From: DTWD01 sp963662965 | GTDB lineage: Bacteria; Acidobacteriota; Vicinamibacteria; Vicinamibacterales; UBA8438 | DNA length: 64,000 bases | Reading direction: 5' to 3' | Assembly: GCA_963662965.1 (NCBI GenBank) | Contig: OY759970.1 | Coordinates: 2,294,001 to 2,358,000, forward strand | Part shown: positions 9,138-18,058 of the stretch, one piece after another | Numbering within the stretch: position 1 is the first letter of the stretch | Layout: each line of letters begins with the position of its first letter | Notes under the pieces: model-generated | Database searches by the model: none | What the model was told of the DNA's origin: nothing | The model's input: only the letters and a program-made list of their open reading frames with translations | Made by a program: the position numbers and the translations under genes

Positions 9138-10262
9138 TCAGAAGATGACGACGAACGTACCGTCCGGCTGAGCCAAGGCAAACGGCACGCTGCCGTCGGG
9201 AAGCCTGAGGGCGCCGCCCCTAGGCTCGGCGGTCGGTCGGCCCTCGGCGTCGAAGACCTGCCAGTGGAGCGTGCCGCCGGCGCGAAGCCCGGACCCGTCG
9301 CCCCACGCCAGGAGCGTTTCGCCCCGGTTGTTCACCGCCACCGCGGGGTTCTTGCGGCGCGCATCGGCCTGCCCCGGCGGCGACACCCGGTCGGAGAGGC
9401 GGTCGACGGCGGCGAAGTAGACCTCTCCTTGGGTCTCCCACGCGACCGTCATCCCCGAGGGGCCGTGACTGAGGCTCGTCGTCGCCACCGGGCAGGCGCC
9501 GACGTTCCACGGCTGGATGAGCTCATCGGTGAAGCTGGCGCCGCCGTCACGCGAGATCAGCAGGCGCTGGCCACGCCGCACGTTGTCGCCGGCCCCCCGG
9601 TAAGAGACGTAGATCGCGCCCGAGTCGTCCGTCCGCGCGGCGGGTCTGCAGCAGGCACAGGCCCCCGCGCCCTCCGCCATGACCGGCCGGCTCGGCTCGA
9701 AGATCAATCCGCCGTCGCGTGACGCCGCCGTGTAGAGCATCCGCTCGGCGTCCTCGACGGCGCCGGCGTGCCAGAACAGATAGACGTTGCCGTCGGGGCC
9801 TGCCGCGACCGCCGGGCCCGCCTCCACGCCGTCGCCGGTCGCCACGCCGAACTGCTCCTCGAAGCTCGGGCCCTCCTCGGCCGAGTGCGTGTAGAAGAAC
9901 GTCGGCGGGGCGATGCGAAACCAGGCGACGTGCAGGCGGCCGTTCGGTCCCAGGGCGAGCTGCCCGCCGTCGACCGGGCCGAGGCCGGTCACCGTGCCCG
10001 GCGTGCTGTTCACCTGCTGTGGTGGCGACCAGGCGGTCGCGCCAGGCGCACGGGTCGCATACATGAGGTCGCCGCGCGGGGCATCTCCCACGACGTAGAC
10101 CAGATGCACGGTGCCCGTGTCATCGACCACCGCCTGCGGCAGGCGACCGCCGTCCGGGATCGGCAGCGTGACGACGGATTGGCCCGACGCGGGCACCGCC
10201 CAGACGGCGCCCAGCAGCAGCAGGAGGATGAAACGGACGATGCGTTGGCAACGATCCGGCAT
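9138..10262 (-). CDS. Exported BNR/sialidase-fold beta-propeller protein
   Basis: This 374-residue protein has a signal peptide (FILLLLLGAVWAVPASG). It contains repeated propeller blades with Asp-box-like sequences (SRDGGLIFE, SRDGGASFT). An unusual Cys cluster GACACCRPA near 200 and a further Cys in WNVGACPVA suggest a metal or haem-related site or disulfides. Similar exo-alpha-sialidase-fold proteins are frequent in acidobacteria, and sialidase activity should not be assumed. It is the first gene of the minus-strand operon that continues into the dihaem cytochrome. Confidence 0.75.
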   Translation of the reverse strand: MPDRCQRIVRFILLLLLGAVWAVPASGQSVVTLPIPDGGRLPQAVVDDTGTVHLVYVVGDAPRGDLMYATRAPGATAWSPPQQVNSTPGTVTGLGPVDGGQLALGPNGRLHVAWFRIAPPTFFYTHSAEEGPSFEEQFGVATGDGVEAGPAVAAGPDGNVYLFWHAGAVEDAERMLYTAASRDGGLIFEPSRPVMAEGAGACACCRPAARTDDSGAIYVSYRGAGDNVRRGQRLLISRDGGASFTDELIQPWNVGACPVATTSLSHGPSGMTVAWETQGEVYFAAVDRLSDRVSPPGQADARRKNPAVAVNNRGETLLAWGDGSGLRAGGTLHWQVFDAEGRPTAEPRGGALRLPDGSVPFALAQPDGTFVVIF

Positions 10263-10350
10263 TGACCTAATCCACCGGGACGACGCGGGGACCCTTACGA
10301 TAGCATGCGGTGTTTTAAACCTTCAGCGCGATGGCCGGTCCTACGAGGAA

Positions 10351-10500
10351 GTGCTGGACCTGAGCGAAACGTCGAAAGCCGAGGCCTCGCGGATGGAGTG
10401 GTGGTTCGTCGGCCTGGTGGCCGCGGCCGCCTTCGCCCTCACGGCCGGACTCTGGCTCATCGTCGGGATCTTCCGATTGGTTACGGATCTTCCGACTTAG
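10351..10500 (+). CDS. Possible small single-span membrane protein
   Basis: A frame ending at TAG 10498-10500 encodes a 49-residue product if started at GTG 10351, or 35 residues from ATG 10393. The last part (WWFVGLVAAAAFALTAGLWLIVGIFRL) is one strongly hydrophobic helix. Neither start has a clear ribosome site. It lies between the BNR-operon promoter region and the IS remnants. It may be real, but chance hydrophobic frames occur in GC-rich DNA. Confidence 0.25.
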   Translation: MLDLSETSKAEASRMEWWFVGLVAAAAFALTAGLWLIVGIFRLVTDLPT

Positions 10501-10527
10501 TGTCCGCGCAGGAATAACTCCCCATTT

Positions 10528-12226
10528 TCAACAGCGGGGTTGGAGCGTGTAGTTCCAGGCGGGCAGGGGTTCGAGCTCCTCCAGAGCCAGCGTGTTCATG
10601 TCTGCCGCCGCGATCTTGATGCCCTTCACATAGGATCGGCGAACCAGGTGAGCACGAACGCGGAGTCCGGTTGAGGTGCGCGTCGTTCGGAGGTAGTTGA
10701 GAATCGTGTCATAGCTGTCGAGCGGCTTGCCAGCCCAGTTCTTGCTCACCTCGCTGAACAGTCGATGCTCGATCGGGTTCCACTTCGAGGCTCCCGGCGG
10801 GTAGTGAGCGACGGTGATCGACAGGCCATGTCGGTCGCAGAGGCTGCGCTGGAGCCCGAACTTCCAAGCGCGGCATCTGGCGCCGTTGCTTCCTCCGCCA
10901 TCGGCGAGGATCGCCAGTTCGCGGGACCCGGGGTAGCGCGTCGCGCCTTCGGTGCGCCACCACTGCTCGATGGCGTCCACGGCGAACGACGGGGTGTCGT
11001 AGGTCGTGCCGACGAACATCGTGCCGCGATTGGCCTGCAGGTCATAGATGCCGTAGGGAATCGCGATCCCCTCGGCCTCGGACCGGAAGTCGTGGTCGTT
11101 GACAACCACGGGCGCACGATTCCAGGCGACGCCCGCGTTCTTGAAGTGGCCAACCAGTTCTTTCTTCTTGGTATCCACGCTGATGATCGGCGCCGCGTCA
11201 GTGACGAAACGCTCCCGAAGCGAGGCGATTTGCTCGAATTGCTCATTCCGCCGTGCCGGCGAGCCAGTGGAGCGTTTCTTCTGATTGACGCGCAAGGAGA
11301 ACCCCAACTGCGTGAGCAGCCTGGCCACGGTGCGTGGGCCCACGCTGATGCCAAGCGACTGCAGCTCGGCGGCGATCTTCTCTGGTCCTTCGGGTCCATT
11401 TCAACCCGGACATGGGGTCGCCCGCCGTCTCGTGCGTCATCAGCTCGTCGATGCGATGCGATGACCGCTGGCGTTTTTTTTCCACCGGTCGGCGTCCGGC
11501 GCCAGCCCGGCGGACACGCTCGACAGTCACATCGCGGTCCAGGAGGTGGTGCCGCCCGCGGGCCACGGTCCCCGCGTCCAGCCCCAGCAGGTCGGCGATC
11601 GCCTGGTCGCCTCCGTGGCCCATCTTGAGCGACTCCAGGCCGGCGTACAGGCGTCGCTGTTGCTCATCGAGCAGGCTGAAAAACAGCACAATCGATGCCT
11701 TGAGCTCATCGGGGAGGACATCGACGTGCGGCAGCCGCCCCCCGAGTGGGGTCGCCGCGTCACGGACCCGGCGCGCGGTGAGCTGAGCGTCCCTCGTGGC
11801 GGTATCGGGGGAACAGTACAGATAGCGCCCGGCGAAGGACGCACGCGCCAGCTTCTGCTGACGGACCAGCCTCAGCAACGCCCCCTTCACCTCCACGTTG
11901 AGGACCCCCTCGAGCTCGGCCACGAAAAATCCGGCGTCGGCCTCCTGGACCAGCGCTTCCGCGGTGGCCAGCAATGTCCCGCGCCGCGAAAACCACACCG
12001 AGCGATACGACCACAGGCCCCACGCATCGTACTGGGGGATATCGGCCAACGTGTAATATCGCCCGCGGTGGGAGTAGCTGGTCTGATAGGACAGCTCCGC
12101 CAGCTTCCGGAAGATCGTGATGTCCGCTGCGCTCCCCAGGACGTCTTTCAGCTCGGTCATCGTGGCGATCTTCTGCTTCCGCAACAACGTGGTGAGGTCC
12201 CGCGCGCGATAGTGTTCGGTTCGCAT
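10528..12226 (-). pseudogene. ISAzo13-family transposase fused to an N-terminal winged-helix-like region; frameshifted
   Basis: From ATG 12226 (or 12265) a long frame encodes about 170 residues unlike a transposase (TMTELKDVLGSAADITIFRK, SYSHRGRYYTLADIPQYD, FFVAELEGVLNVEVK), reading like two winged-helix modules. Then comes the ISAzo13 N-terminus (DEQQRRLYAGLESLKMGHGG, AGAGRRPVEKK, DPMSGLKWTRRT). Near 11382-11386 two bases are missing and the frame shifts. The catalytic half continues in another frame from about 11380 to 10528 (IISVDTKKKELVGHFKN, VNDHDFRSEAEG, YPPGASKWNPIEHRLFSEV, ending AWNYTLQPRC). The intact form of the damaged site is preserved at 32407-32453. No terminal inverted repeats were identified with confidence. 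Confidence 0.8.
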
Positions 12227-12267
12227 AATGATAGAGTAACACCTGCAAAGGAGATACTCTATCATTA
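12226..12267. promoter_or_regulatory. 13-bp inverted repeat, candidate operator
   Basis: TAATGATAGAGTA at 12226-12238 is perfectly inverted at 12255-12267 with a 16-base gap. It sits exactly at the ATG (12226) of the winged-helix/transposase frame. This is the position of an autoregulatory operator or of an IS-end binding site. It is much more AT-rich than its surroundings. Confidence 0.5.
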
Positions 12268-12387
12268 CCTTGCTACCTCGCCGCGGGTGGCCATCGGTGC
12301 TACAGGCTGCAATTTCAGGGTCGAGAGGGCCGGCGGACTCAACTCGGTGGAAACCCGTCAGCTAGAATTCCGCCAACAACACTGGAG

Positions 12388-12790
12388 TTATTTCTGCGCG
12401 AACCCTAAGAGCACGAAGCGGGACTGCCGCTCGACCAGCGTCGCGATGTGCGAGTTCCGGGCGCCCGACAGCATGTCGCCCTCCCAGTGACCGGGCACGG
12501 CGCGGTCCTCCGCCTCGGCCGGGCGCTCGCGAATCGAAACCGCATCGATGATGCGGCCACGCCACTGTCCAGCGGTGCTGGCCAGTTTGGAGCGGCGCAT
12601 GCGCCGCCGCCGCAGGTGGGCGATCAGCGCCTTCTTCAGCACGCCGCGAGTCTGGACGAAGAGGCTCAGGTAGATCGTCTCGTGCGACACGTGTAGCCGA
12701 GGATCCCCCGGAAAGGTCCGTGTGAGCCACCAAGAAATCTGCTGCGGAGACCAATCGTCAGCGAGCTTCTCGGCCACGAGGGCTGCGCGG
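12388..12790 (-). pseudogene. IS30-family transposase remnant
   Basis: About 130 residues of the central part of an IS30-type DDE transposase are readable: AEKLADDWSPQQISWWLTRT, SHETIYLSLFVQ, LRRRRMRRSK, then the catalytic-domain opening GHWEGDMLSGARNSHIATLV. The helix-turn-helix N-terminus and the rest of the DDE domain are missing. After RQSRFVL the family sequence is lost and the frame stops at 12388. It begins next to the stop codon of the neighbouring glycosyltransferase gene, so an IS30 copy once inserted there and decayed. The stretch 12268-12387 between the two IS remnants holds nothing I recognise. Confidence 0.8.
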
Positions 12791-12797
12791 TGTGCTG

Positions 12798-14042
12798 TTA
12801 CCCAACGGCTTCAATTAGCTCGCAGGTCTGGGTGACCGGATCAATTCCCTCGAACCGCTGTGCCACGTCGCGGCACGCGCTTGCCACGTCGTCCGATCCA
12901 AGGAGTGTCTCGAGCTCCTGCGCGACACGGGCACCGGTAAATGCACCCGGTGACACCGTGCGGCCGACGCCGAGCCGAACCAGCCGGGCGGCGTTGTCCG
13001 GTTGGTCGAAGGTCATCGGCATCACGAGCTGCGGACACCCCGCACGAAGCGTCTGCGCCGCGGTCCCGATGCCGCCGTGGTGCACGAGCGCCGCGGCACG
13101 TGGCAGCACCTCGCTGAGCGGGGCGTAGTCGGCGTGGCGGATACCGGCCGGGAGCGACGTCGGGATCTGCTCTCGGAGCTTTGTGAGCAACAGCCCGCGC
13201 CGTCCGAGGCGGTGGCAGCCATCGGTGGCGGCGGCGAAGAACCGCGACGCTTGTCGATTACCCGAACCGGCGACGAACACCACCGGCCGGTCGCGGCCTT
13301 CAGCCAGGAACAGATCGAGATCCGGTTCGATTAGCGTCGCTCCCCGCTCGTCGTACAGCGGGAAACCGGTGAGTGCCGTTTGCCGGGGCCAGTCGGGCTG
13401 GGTCGCTCCGTACCACGTCGGAAACAGTCCGATCACGCGCTGCGGAGAGTGCCACCACTCACTCACGATGTGTCGGACGCTCGGAAGACCGAGCTCGGCA
13501 CGGAGCGTGTTGACGCCAGGTGCCAGAGCGCGGTCGGCGACGCGGTCGCCAAGGCGCAGGACCAGACGCTTGAGTGCCGGCGGCCAGCGATTGATCGAGG
13601 CGAGCCACGGATGCATCACGGCTGATTCGTGGACGCTGATGAAACAGCTGGGCTGCAGATGCATCGTCACCAACCGGAGGCCGAGCGTCTCGTGGGCAAT
13701 GCGTGCGGAAAACGCCAGTCCCGGCGCCACAAGTACCTCGTCGCCCCTGGTCGCTTCGACTTGAATGAGCCGATAGAGCTCCGCCGTGCTGCGCGCCACG
13801 GCTTGGCCGATGACGGTGAGCCCGCGCCGGTGGTCCCAGAGGTCTGGATGGTCGAGTACCTGGTGAAAGTCTTCGACCGTTCCGACGGGCGTGAACGGTA
13901 GCCCCACCCGTTCCAGCAGCGGCGCAAAGTATGGACTGGTGATGACCCGCACATCATGGCCGCGTCGTCGCAGCGCCAACGCCACACCGACATAGGGATG
14001 CACGTCTCCTGCGCTCCCGACCGGGATTACGATGACTCGCAT
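12798..14042 (-). CDS. GT1-family (MGT/UGT-like) glycosyltransferase
   Basis: This 414-residue protein has a GT-B fold. The N-terminal Rossmann start is MRVIVIPVGSAGDVHPYVGV, and the C-terminal nucleotide-sugar site is HHGGIGT at 321-327 followed by GCPQLVMPMTFDQPDNA. This is the pattern of macrolide, sterol and rhamnosyl transferases that glycosylate small lipophilic acceptors. It is soluble, with no signal. The gene stands alone: an IS30 remnant abuts its 3' end and the divergent phosphatase gene starts 145 bases upstream. Family is secure, acceptor unknown. Confidence 0.9.
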   Translation of the reverse strand: MRVIVIPVGSAGDVHPYVGVALALRRRGHDVRVITSPYFAPLLERVGLPFTPVGTVEDFHQVLDHPDLWDHRRGLTVIGQAVARSTAELYRLIQVEATRGDEVLVAPGLAFSARIAHETLGLRLVTMHLQPSCFISVHESAVMHPWLASINRWPPALKRLVLRLGDRVADRALAPGVNTLRAELGLPSVRHIVSEWWHSPQRVIGLFPTWYGATQPDWPRQTALTGFPLYDERGATLIEPDLDLFLAEGRDRPVVFVAGSGNRQASRFFAAATDGCHRLGRRGLLLTKLREQIPTSLPAGIRHADYAPLSEVLPRAAALVHHGGIGTAAQTLRAGCPQLVMPMTFDQPDNAARLVRLGVGRTVSPGAFTGARVAQELETLLGSDDVASACRDVAQRFEGIDPVTQTCELIEAVG

Positions 14043-14187
14043 TAAACCGAATCGTTACGTAGTGGTCTGGTTTGAAAGCAAACTAGACTACTACCCGCGT
14101 GACGCATCGATGGATCGGCTATAAGCATGCTGCCGAACTGTCGCTAGCCCCATTGAGACGCGTCCTGCCGGTCAGTAGACGCCGTCT

Positions 14188-14652
14188 ATGTCCGATTCCC
14201 GCGTTCGATCGCTCGTCGTTGTTTGCGCCGGCAACCTTTGCCGCAGCCCGATGGCGGAAGGCTTCTTTCGGCACCGACTCGCGCAACACCCGGTGCTCCA
14301 GACGATCGACGTCTCGTCGGCAGGAACGATCGCCTATGACGGGAATCTCCCGAGCGCCGACGCCGTCGAGGAGATGCACGATGCCTACGGGATCGACATC
14401 AGCCAGCACCGTGCGCAATCGGTGTCGCGAGTGATCGAAGCGGACCTCATCTTGACGATGGATCGTGTCACGACCGCCGAGGTCGAGGCGCTGCTCGCCG
14501 ATGCCCCGGTGGTGATGCTGGGAGACTATGCCGGCACGGGAGAAGAAGTCGAGGACCCCTACGGCGGCCCCCGTCGGGGTTACCGAGTCTCGGCCGAGCA
14601 GATCAATCGGCTAGTCGACGACGCCGTCAAGCGGCTGGCAGCCGAGAGCTAA
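14188..14652 (+). CDS. Low-molecular-weight protein tyrosine phosphatase
   Basis: This 154-residue protein has the P-loop CAGNLCRS with nucleophile Cys13 and Arg19, and the general-acid loop DPYGG near 128. The family dephosphorylates phosphotyrosine, in bacteria often tyrosine kinases controlling exopolysaccharide export, and is related to arsenate reductase. The DPYG motif favours phosphatase. No kinase is adjacent. The stop TAA at 14650-14652 is directly followed by TTTCAGACTG, the start of the intergenic hairpin repeat. Confidence 0.9.
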   Translation: MSDSRVRSLVVVCAGNLCRSPMAEGFFRHRLAQHPVLQTIDVSSAGTIAYDGNLPSADAVEEMHDAYGIDISQHRAQSVSRVIEADLILTMDRVTTAEVEALLADAPVVMLGDYAGTGEEVEDPYGGPRRGYRVSAEQINRLVDDAVKRLAAES

Positions 14653-14654
14653 TT

Positions 14655-14764
14655 TCAGACTGTGGGAATCAGGGCGCGCACGGCGCGCCCCCGCGGGAAC
14701 AGAGCGGGGCTTTGGGGCCCCCGCGAATGACCGCGACGGGGTGCGGGGCAGTCAGCCCCGCCTA
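14655..14764. repeat. Hairpin repeat, degenerate module A joined to module B (copy B1)
   Basis: After the phosphatase stop, a worn A start (CAGACTGTGGGAATC) runs into module B at 14671. Stem 1 is GGGCGCGC-ACG-GCGCGCCC. The last stem is GGGGC-AGTCA-GCCCC at 14745-14759. It ends in CCTA four bases before the trxA stop. The repeat fills nearly the whole gap between the convergent genes. Confidence 0.75.
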
Positions 14765-14768
14765 TGTG

Positions 14769-15116
14769 CTAATCGAGGTGCTTGTCGATAATCGCCTGAA
14801 GCCGCGGCTTGTCTGCAAGTCCGACGACCGATTCCACGACCTCTCCACCTTTGAACAGCAAGAGTGTCGGGATCGAACGCACGCCGTACTGACCGGCGGT
14901 CGCTTGGTTGTCGTCGACGTTCAGCTTGCCGATGGTCACCTTGCCGCCGTAGTCGGCGGCGAGCGCTTCCACCGTCGGCGCGATCATGCGGCACGGGCCG
15001 CACCATTCCGCCCAGAAGTCGACCAGGACCGGTACCGGTGACTTCAGTACGGATTCCTCGAAGTTGCCGTCCGTGATTTCGTGTGTGTTTTTCTGCGTGG
15101 TAGTGGTATCTGACAT
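14769..15116 (-). CDS. trxA: Thioredoxin
   Basis: This 115-residue cytoplasmic thioredoxin has the active site WCGPC (Cys39, Cys42), the cis-Pro segment RSIPTLLLFKGG, and full family length with a 10-residue Thr-rich N-terminal extension. It reduces protein disulfides using thioredoxin reductase, which is not in the window. It is monocistronic: convergent with the phosphatase gene and followed at its 3' end by a hairpin repeat. Upstream, TAGGAAAC serves as ribosome site. Confidence 0.95.
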   Translation of the reverse strand: MSDTTTTQKNTHEITDGNFEESVLKSPVPVLVDFWAEWCGPCRMIAPTVEALAADYGGKVTIGKLNVDDNQATAGQYGVRSIPTLLLFKGGEVVESVVGLADKPRLQAIIDKHLD

Positions 15117-15187
15117 GCGTGTTTCCTATCAGGTTCTCGTCCGTCTATTTTACATTGAGTCGGCGGCCCTCCGCCGAGTGGCTGTCC

Positions 15188-17632
15188 TCACTGTTTAGAC
15201 GTAGGTGGGCCCAGATACGTCTCACACCACCGGAGCATCTCGGCCACGACGTGGAGCACCGACTCCCGCGCCACGTAGCCGTGAGACTCGTGCGGGAGGG
15301 TGACATAGCGCACCGTGGCGCCGTGTCCGCGGAGTGCGTGGTAGAAGCGCTCGGACTGGACCGGGAAGGTGCCGGAGTTATTGTCAACCTCCCCGTGCGT
15401 CAGCAGGATCGGCTCGTTCACCTTGTCGGCATGGAAGAATGGCGACATCGCCCCGTAGATGTCCGGCGCCTCCCAAAACGTCCGACGCTCGTTCTGGAAC
15501 CCGAACGGCGTCAGCGTGCGGTTGTAGGCACCGCTCCGCGCGATGCCGGCCTGAAACAGGTCGGAGTGCGCGAGCAGGTTGGCCGTCATGAACGCCCCGT
15601 AGCTGTGGCCCCCGACGGCGATACGATTCCGGTCGGCCACGCCCATGTCGACCACCGCCTCGACCGCCGCTTCCGCGCTCGAGACAAGTTGCTCAACGTA
15701 CGTGTCGTTGGCGGTCTCGCCTTCGCCGACGATCGGCATCGCCGGTCCGTCCAGAACCGCGTATCCCTGCGTCAGCAACAGCAGGTGTGACGCGCCACGC
15801 GCCGTCGTGAAGCGATACGGCGAGCCACGTACCTGGCCGGCCGCCGCCGGATTGGTAAACTCGCGGGGGTACGCCCACATGAGCATCGGCGGTCGCGCAC
15901 CGTCGCGATGGCCTGGTGGCAGGTAGAGCACCGCCGATAGCGGGACGCCGTCGTCACGCTCGTACGTCACGAGACGCTTCTCGACGCGTCGAAGCATCGG
16001 CGCCGGGTCGGGATACTCGGTCAGCCGAATCAGATCGTCGCTGGTCGTATCGCGCACGAAATAGTTCGGTGGATCCGTGGGGCTTTCGCGACGCGTGAGG
16101 AGCAGGCGGCCGTCGGGCGACAGCACGCCGACCACCGTTTCGTAGGTGCCGATTGCGGTGTGAAACAGCCGCTCGGTCTCGAGGGTCGTCAGGTCGAGCC
16201 GGTCAACGAACGGGCGATCACCGTCGGCGGAGGCGCCGTTGCCGGTGAGATACATCGCGTCGCCGTCCTGGAGAATCGTGGTACTGGCCACCCCGCCGCC
16301 CGCACGGCGCAACGGTGTGCCCGGGTCACCGTACCGGTCCTCGGCGCTGCGGTCGAAGAGCGGGCGCAGATCACCGCCGCCGGGGTACCGCATCCACGTG
16401 CGCGTCCAACGCGTGGCGCGGTCGCGCTCGGTAATGAGCGCCGTCCCGTCTTGCGTCCACGCAATGCCGGTGAATCGATACTCGGTGCGCGCGATTTCCC
16501 TGGCCGCACGTTCGAATGGGGCGGCGAGCGCAAAGATGACGTCTCGATACGACACCTTGGTCTTGGGGTCGCCGCCGTCCTGGGCCTCGCTCCACATCAG
16601 CGTTGCGCGCTCGGTGGCATGCCACCGGTGGCCGCGGGGACCGGTCGGCACGCCGCCGATCGGCACCGTGTCCGCGAGCGGCCGCGAGGCGACGGTGCGC
16701 GTCTCGCCGTCGCGTGTCCATACCTCGATTGAGCGGGCAAAGCGACTCGCCGGCACGAGCCGCGACCACGGCGTGGTGACGCGCTCGACCAAGATGTGCC
16801 GGGTATCTGGCGCCGCGGTGACACGGGCATACATCCCCGGCTCGCCGATCGCGGTCCGGCTGCCGGTGGCCAGCGTGACCGTCGCGATCTGAGACCTGAA
16901 GTGGTACTCGAAGAGCGCCTCGTCGTGAGGGCTCGAAAGGAGATCCTGGTAGGTCCGGACCGCGGAGCGGCGCCCGTCGCTGGCCTGCACGTTCGGTCCC
17001 GCCGGGACACCGGGCGCGTCGGGTGGCGCGCCTCGGGCCGACATCCGAAAGCGACACAGTACCCCGCTCGTGTCCGACAGCCACTCGCACGGATTGCCCC
17101 AGGTGGCGTTCAACGAGGCGTTCGTCAGCGGGCGCGGCTGCCCGCTCGAGAGGTCGACCACCCAGAGCTCGATCCCGGTGTCGCGGATGACGGCGTAGGA
17201 CAGATGGCTGCCGTCCGGCGAGAATTGCGGCCAGCCGAGCGTCGTGCCCCGTGGCGCGACGAGACGCGTCTGGGTAACGGCCTGGGCCTCGCTATCCTCG
17301 GCGCCCAACGGAACGATGTCGACGGCGCCAATGCGCGGTGTGTTCCAGGGACCGCTGCTCCGAGGGTCGATACGATACCCGGCGAGCCGATGCATCGGGC
17401 GTGCAAGCCAGCGGATCGGCGGTGCGCTTCGGCGTTCGACGAGGACCACGACGTCTCGGCGCGGGCCGACGATGGCGGTCGGGATGAGCGGCGCATCGAC
17501 GATGTCGACGATATCCTGCGGTGGCTCCAGGTAGCCGGTTTCGCCAGCAGTGGCTTGTTGAGCGCCGACCGACGCGGCGCCAACCAAGAGCGCCGTAACC
17601 GCCAGGCAGCTGAGTATGCGCGCGTTACGCAA
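15188..17632 (-). CDS. Exported S9-family serine peptidase, glutamyl-endopeptidase-like (S9D type)
   Basis: This 814-residue protein starts on TTG 17632, with GGAGG nine bases upstream and a signal peptide ending GAASVGA-QQ. An N-terminal beta-propeller (about 40-560) precedes an alpha/beta hydrolase domain. The catalytic triad is Ser677 in GGHSYGAF, Asp750 in HGEVDNNSG and His784 in PHESHGY. The segment ARSGAYNRTLTPFGFQNE closely resembles plant chloroplast glutamyl endopeptidase, which makes S9D more likely than prolyl oligopeptidase. It would cleave short peptides in the periplasm. Neighbours give no functional hint. Confidence 0.9.
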   Translation of the reverse strand: MRNARILSCLAVTALLVGAASVGAQQATAGETGYLEPPQDIVDIVDAPLIPTAIVGPRRDVVVLVERRSAPPIRWLARPMHRLAGYRIDPRSSGPWNTPRIGAVDIVPLGAEDSEAQAVTQTRLVAPRGTTLGWPQFSPDGSHLSYAVIRDTGIELWVVDLSSGQPRPLTNASLNATWGNPCEWLSDTSGVLCRFRMSARGAPPDAPGVPAGPNVQASDGRRSAVRTYQDLLSSPHDEALFEYHFRSQIATVTLATGSRTAIGEPGMYARVTAAPDTRHILVERVTTPWSRLVPASRFARSIEVWTRDGETRTVASRPLADTVPIGGVPTGPRGHRWHATERATLMWSEAQDGGDPKTKVSYRDVIFALAAPFERAAREIARTEYRFTGIAWTQDGTALITERDRATRWTRTWMRYPGGGDLRPLFDRSAEDRYGDPGTPLRRAGGGVASTTILQDGDAMYLTGNGASADGDRPFVDRLDLTTLETERLFHTAIGTYETVVGVLSPDGRLLLTRRESPTDPPNYFVRDTTSDDLIRLTEYPDPAPMLRRVEKRLVTYERDDGVPLSAVLYLPPGHRDGARPPMLMWAYPREFTNPAAAGQVRGSPYRFTTARGASHLLLLTQGYAVLDGPAMPIVGEGETANDTYVEQLVSSAEAAVEAVVDMGVADRNRIAVGGHSYGAFMTANLLAHSDLFQAGIARSGAYNRTLTPFGFQNERRTFWEAPDIYGAMSPFFHADKVNEPILLTHGEVDNNSGTFPVQSERFYHALRGHGATVRYVTLPHESHGYVARESVLHVVAEMLRWCETYLGPPTSKQ

Positions 17633-17650
17633 GAGGGTGCGCCTCCGCCC

Positions 17651-17929
17651 CTACTCCCTAACCCCTGATCCCTTTCGCGGATTCCGGCTCATGCCGTCGC
17701 GAGCTGCGGCGGGGTGTCCATCGTCGGCACATCGCCGCCGGCCGGCTGGGGCTCGTTTGGCTGAGCCGTCCTCGAACCGCTTCACGTTGCGCCACTCGGG
17801 GTACTTCTTGTCCATTACCCATTCCATCCAGATCGGGATCGAGGCCATGCCCATCTGGATGAAGTAGCCCGCATGATCGGTCATCTCGGTGAATGGGGCA
17901 GTCAGGACGATTTGCTTGCCGCGAGCCAT
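17651..17929 (-). pseudogene. Truncated N-terminal fragment, possibly of a cobalamin-binding radical SAM protein
   Basis: A 92-residue frame starts at ATG 17929 behind GGAGG. It opens MARGKQIVLTAPFTEMTDHA and continues IPIWMEWVMDKKYPEWRN, which recalls the first ~60 residues of some B12-binding radical SAM proteins. After GSAKRAPAG the sequence turns Arg-rich and stops, with no CxxxCxxC cluster anywhere. I therefore read it as a broken gene or a short orphan. The family suggestion is from memory and weak. Confidence 0.4.
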
Positions 17930-18058
17930 CGATGTCGCCTCCGCCGGAAGGGGACGTGTGCCCTGGATCTCCGAATCCAACACCCGAATCTATAGCACCC
18001 GGCGGATTGCGCCAAGCGCCCAGCGCTGGTCCGGGCGTCGGCATATGCTCTCAGACGC

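Noticed and set aside
11383..11390. Programmed frameshift in the ISAzo13 transposase
   Set aside because: No slippery heptamer is seen, and the footprint at 32.4 kb carries the two missing bases, so deletion is the simpler explanation.
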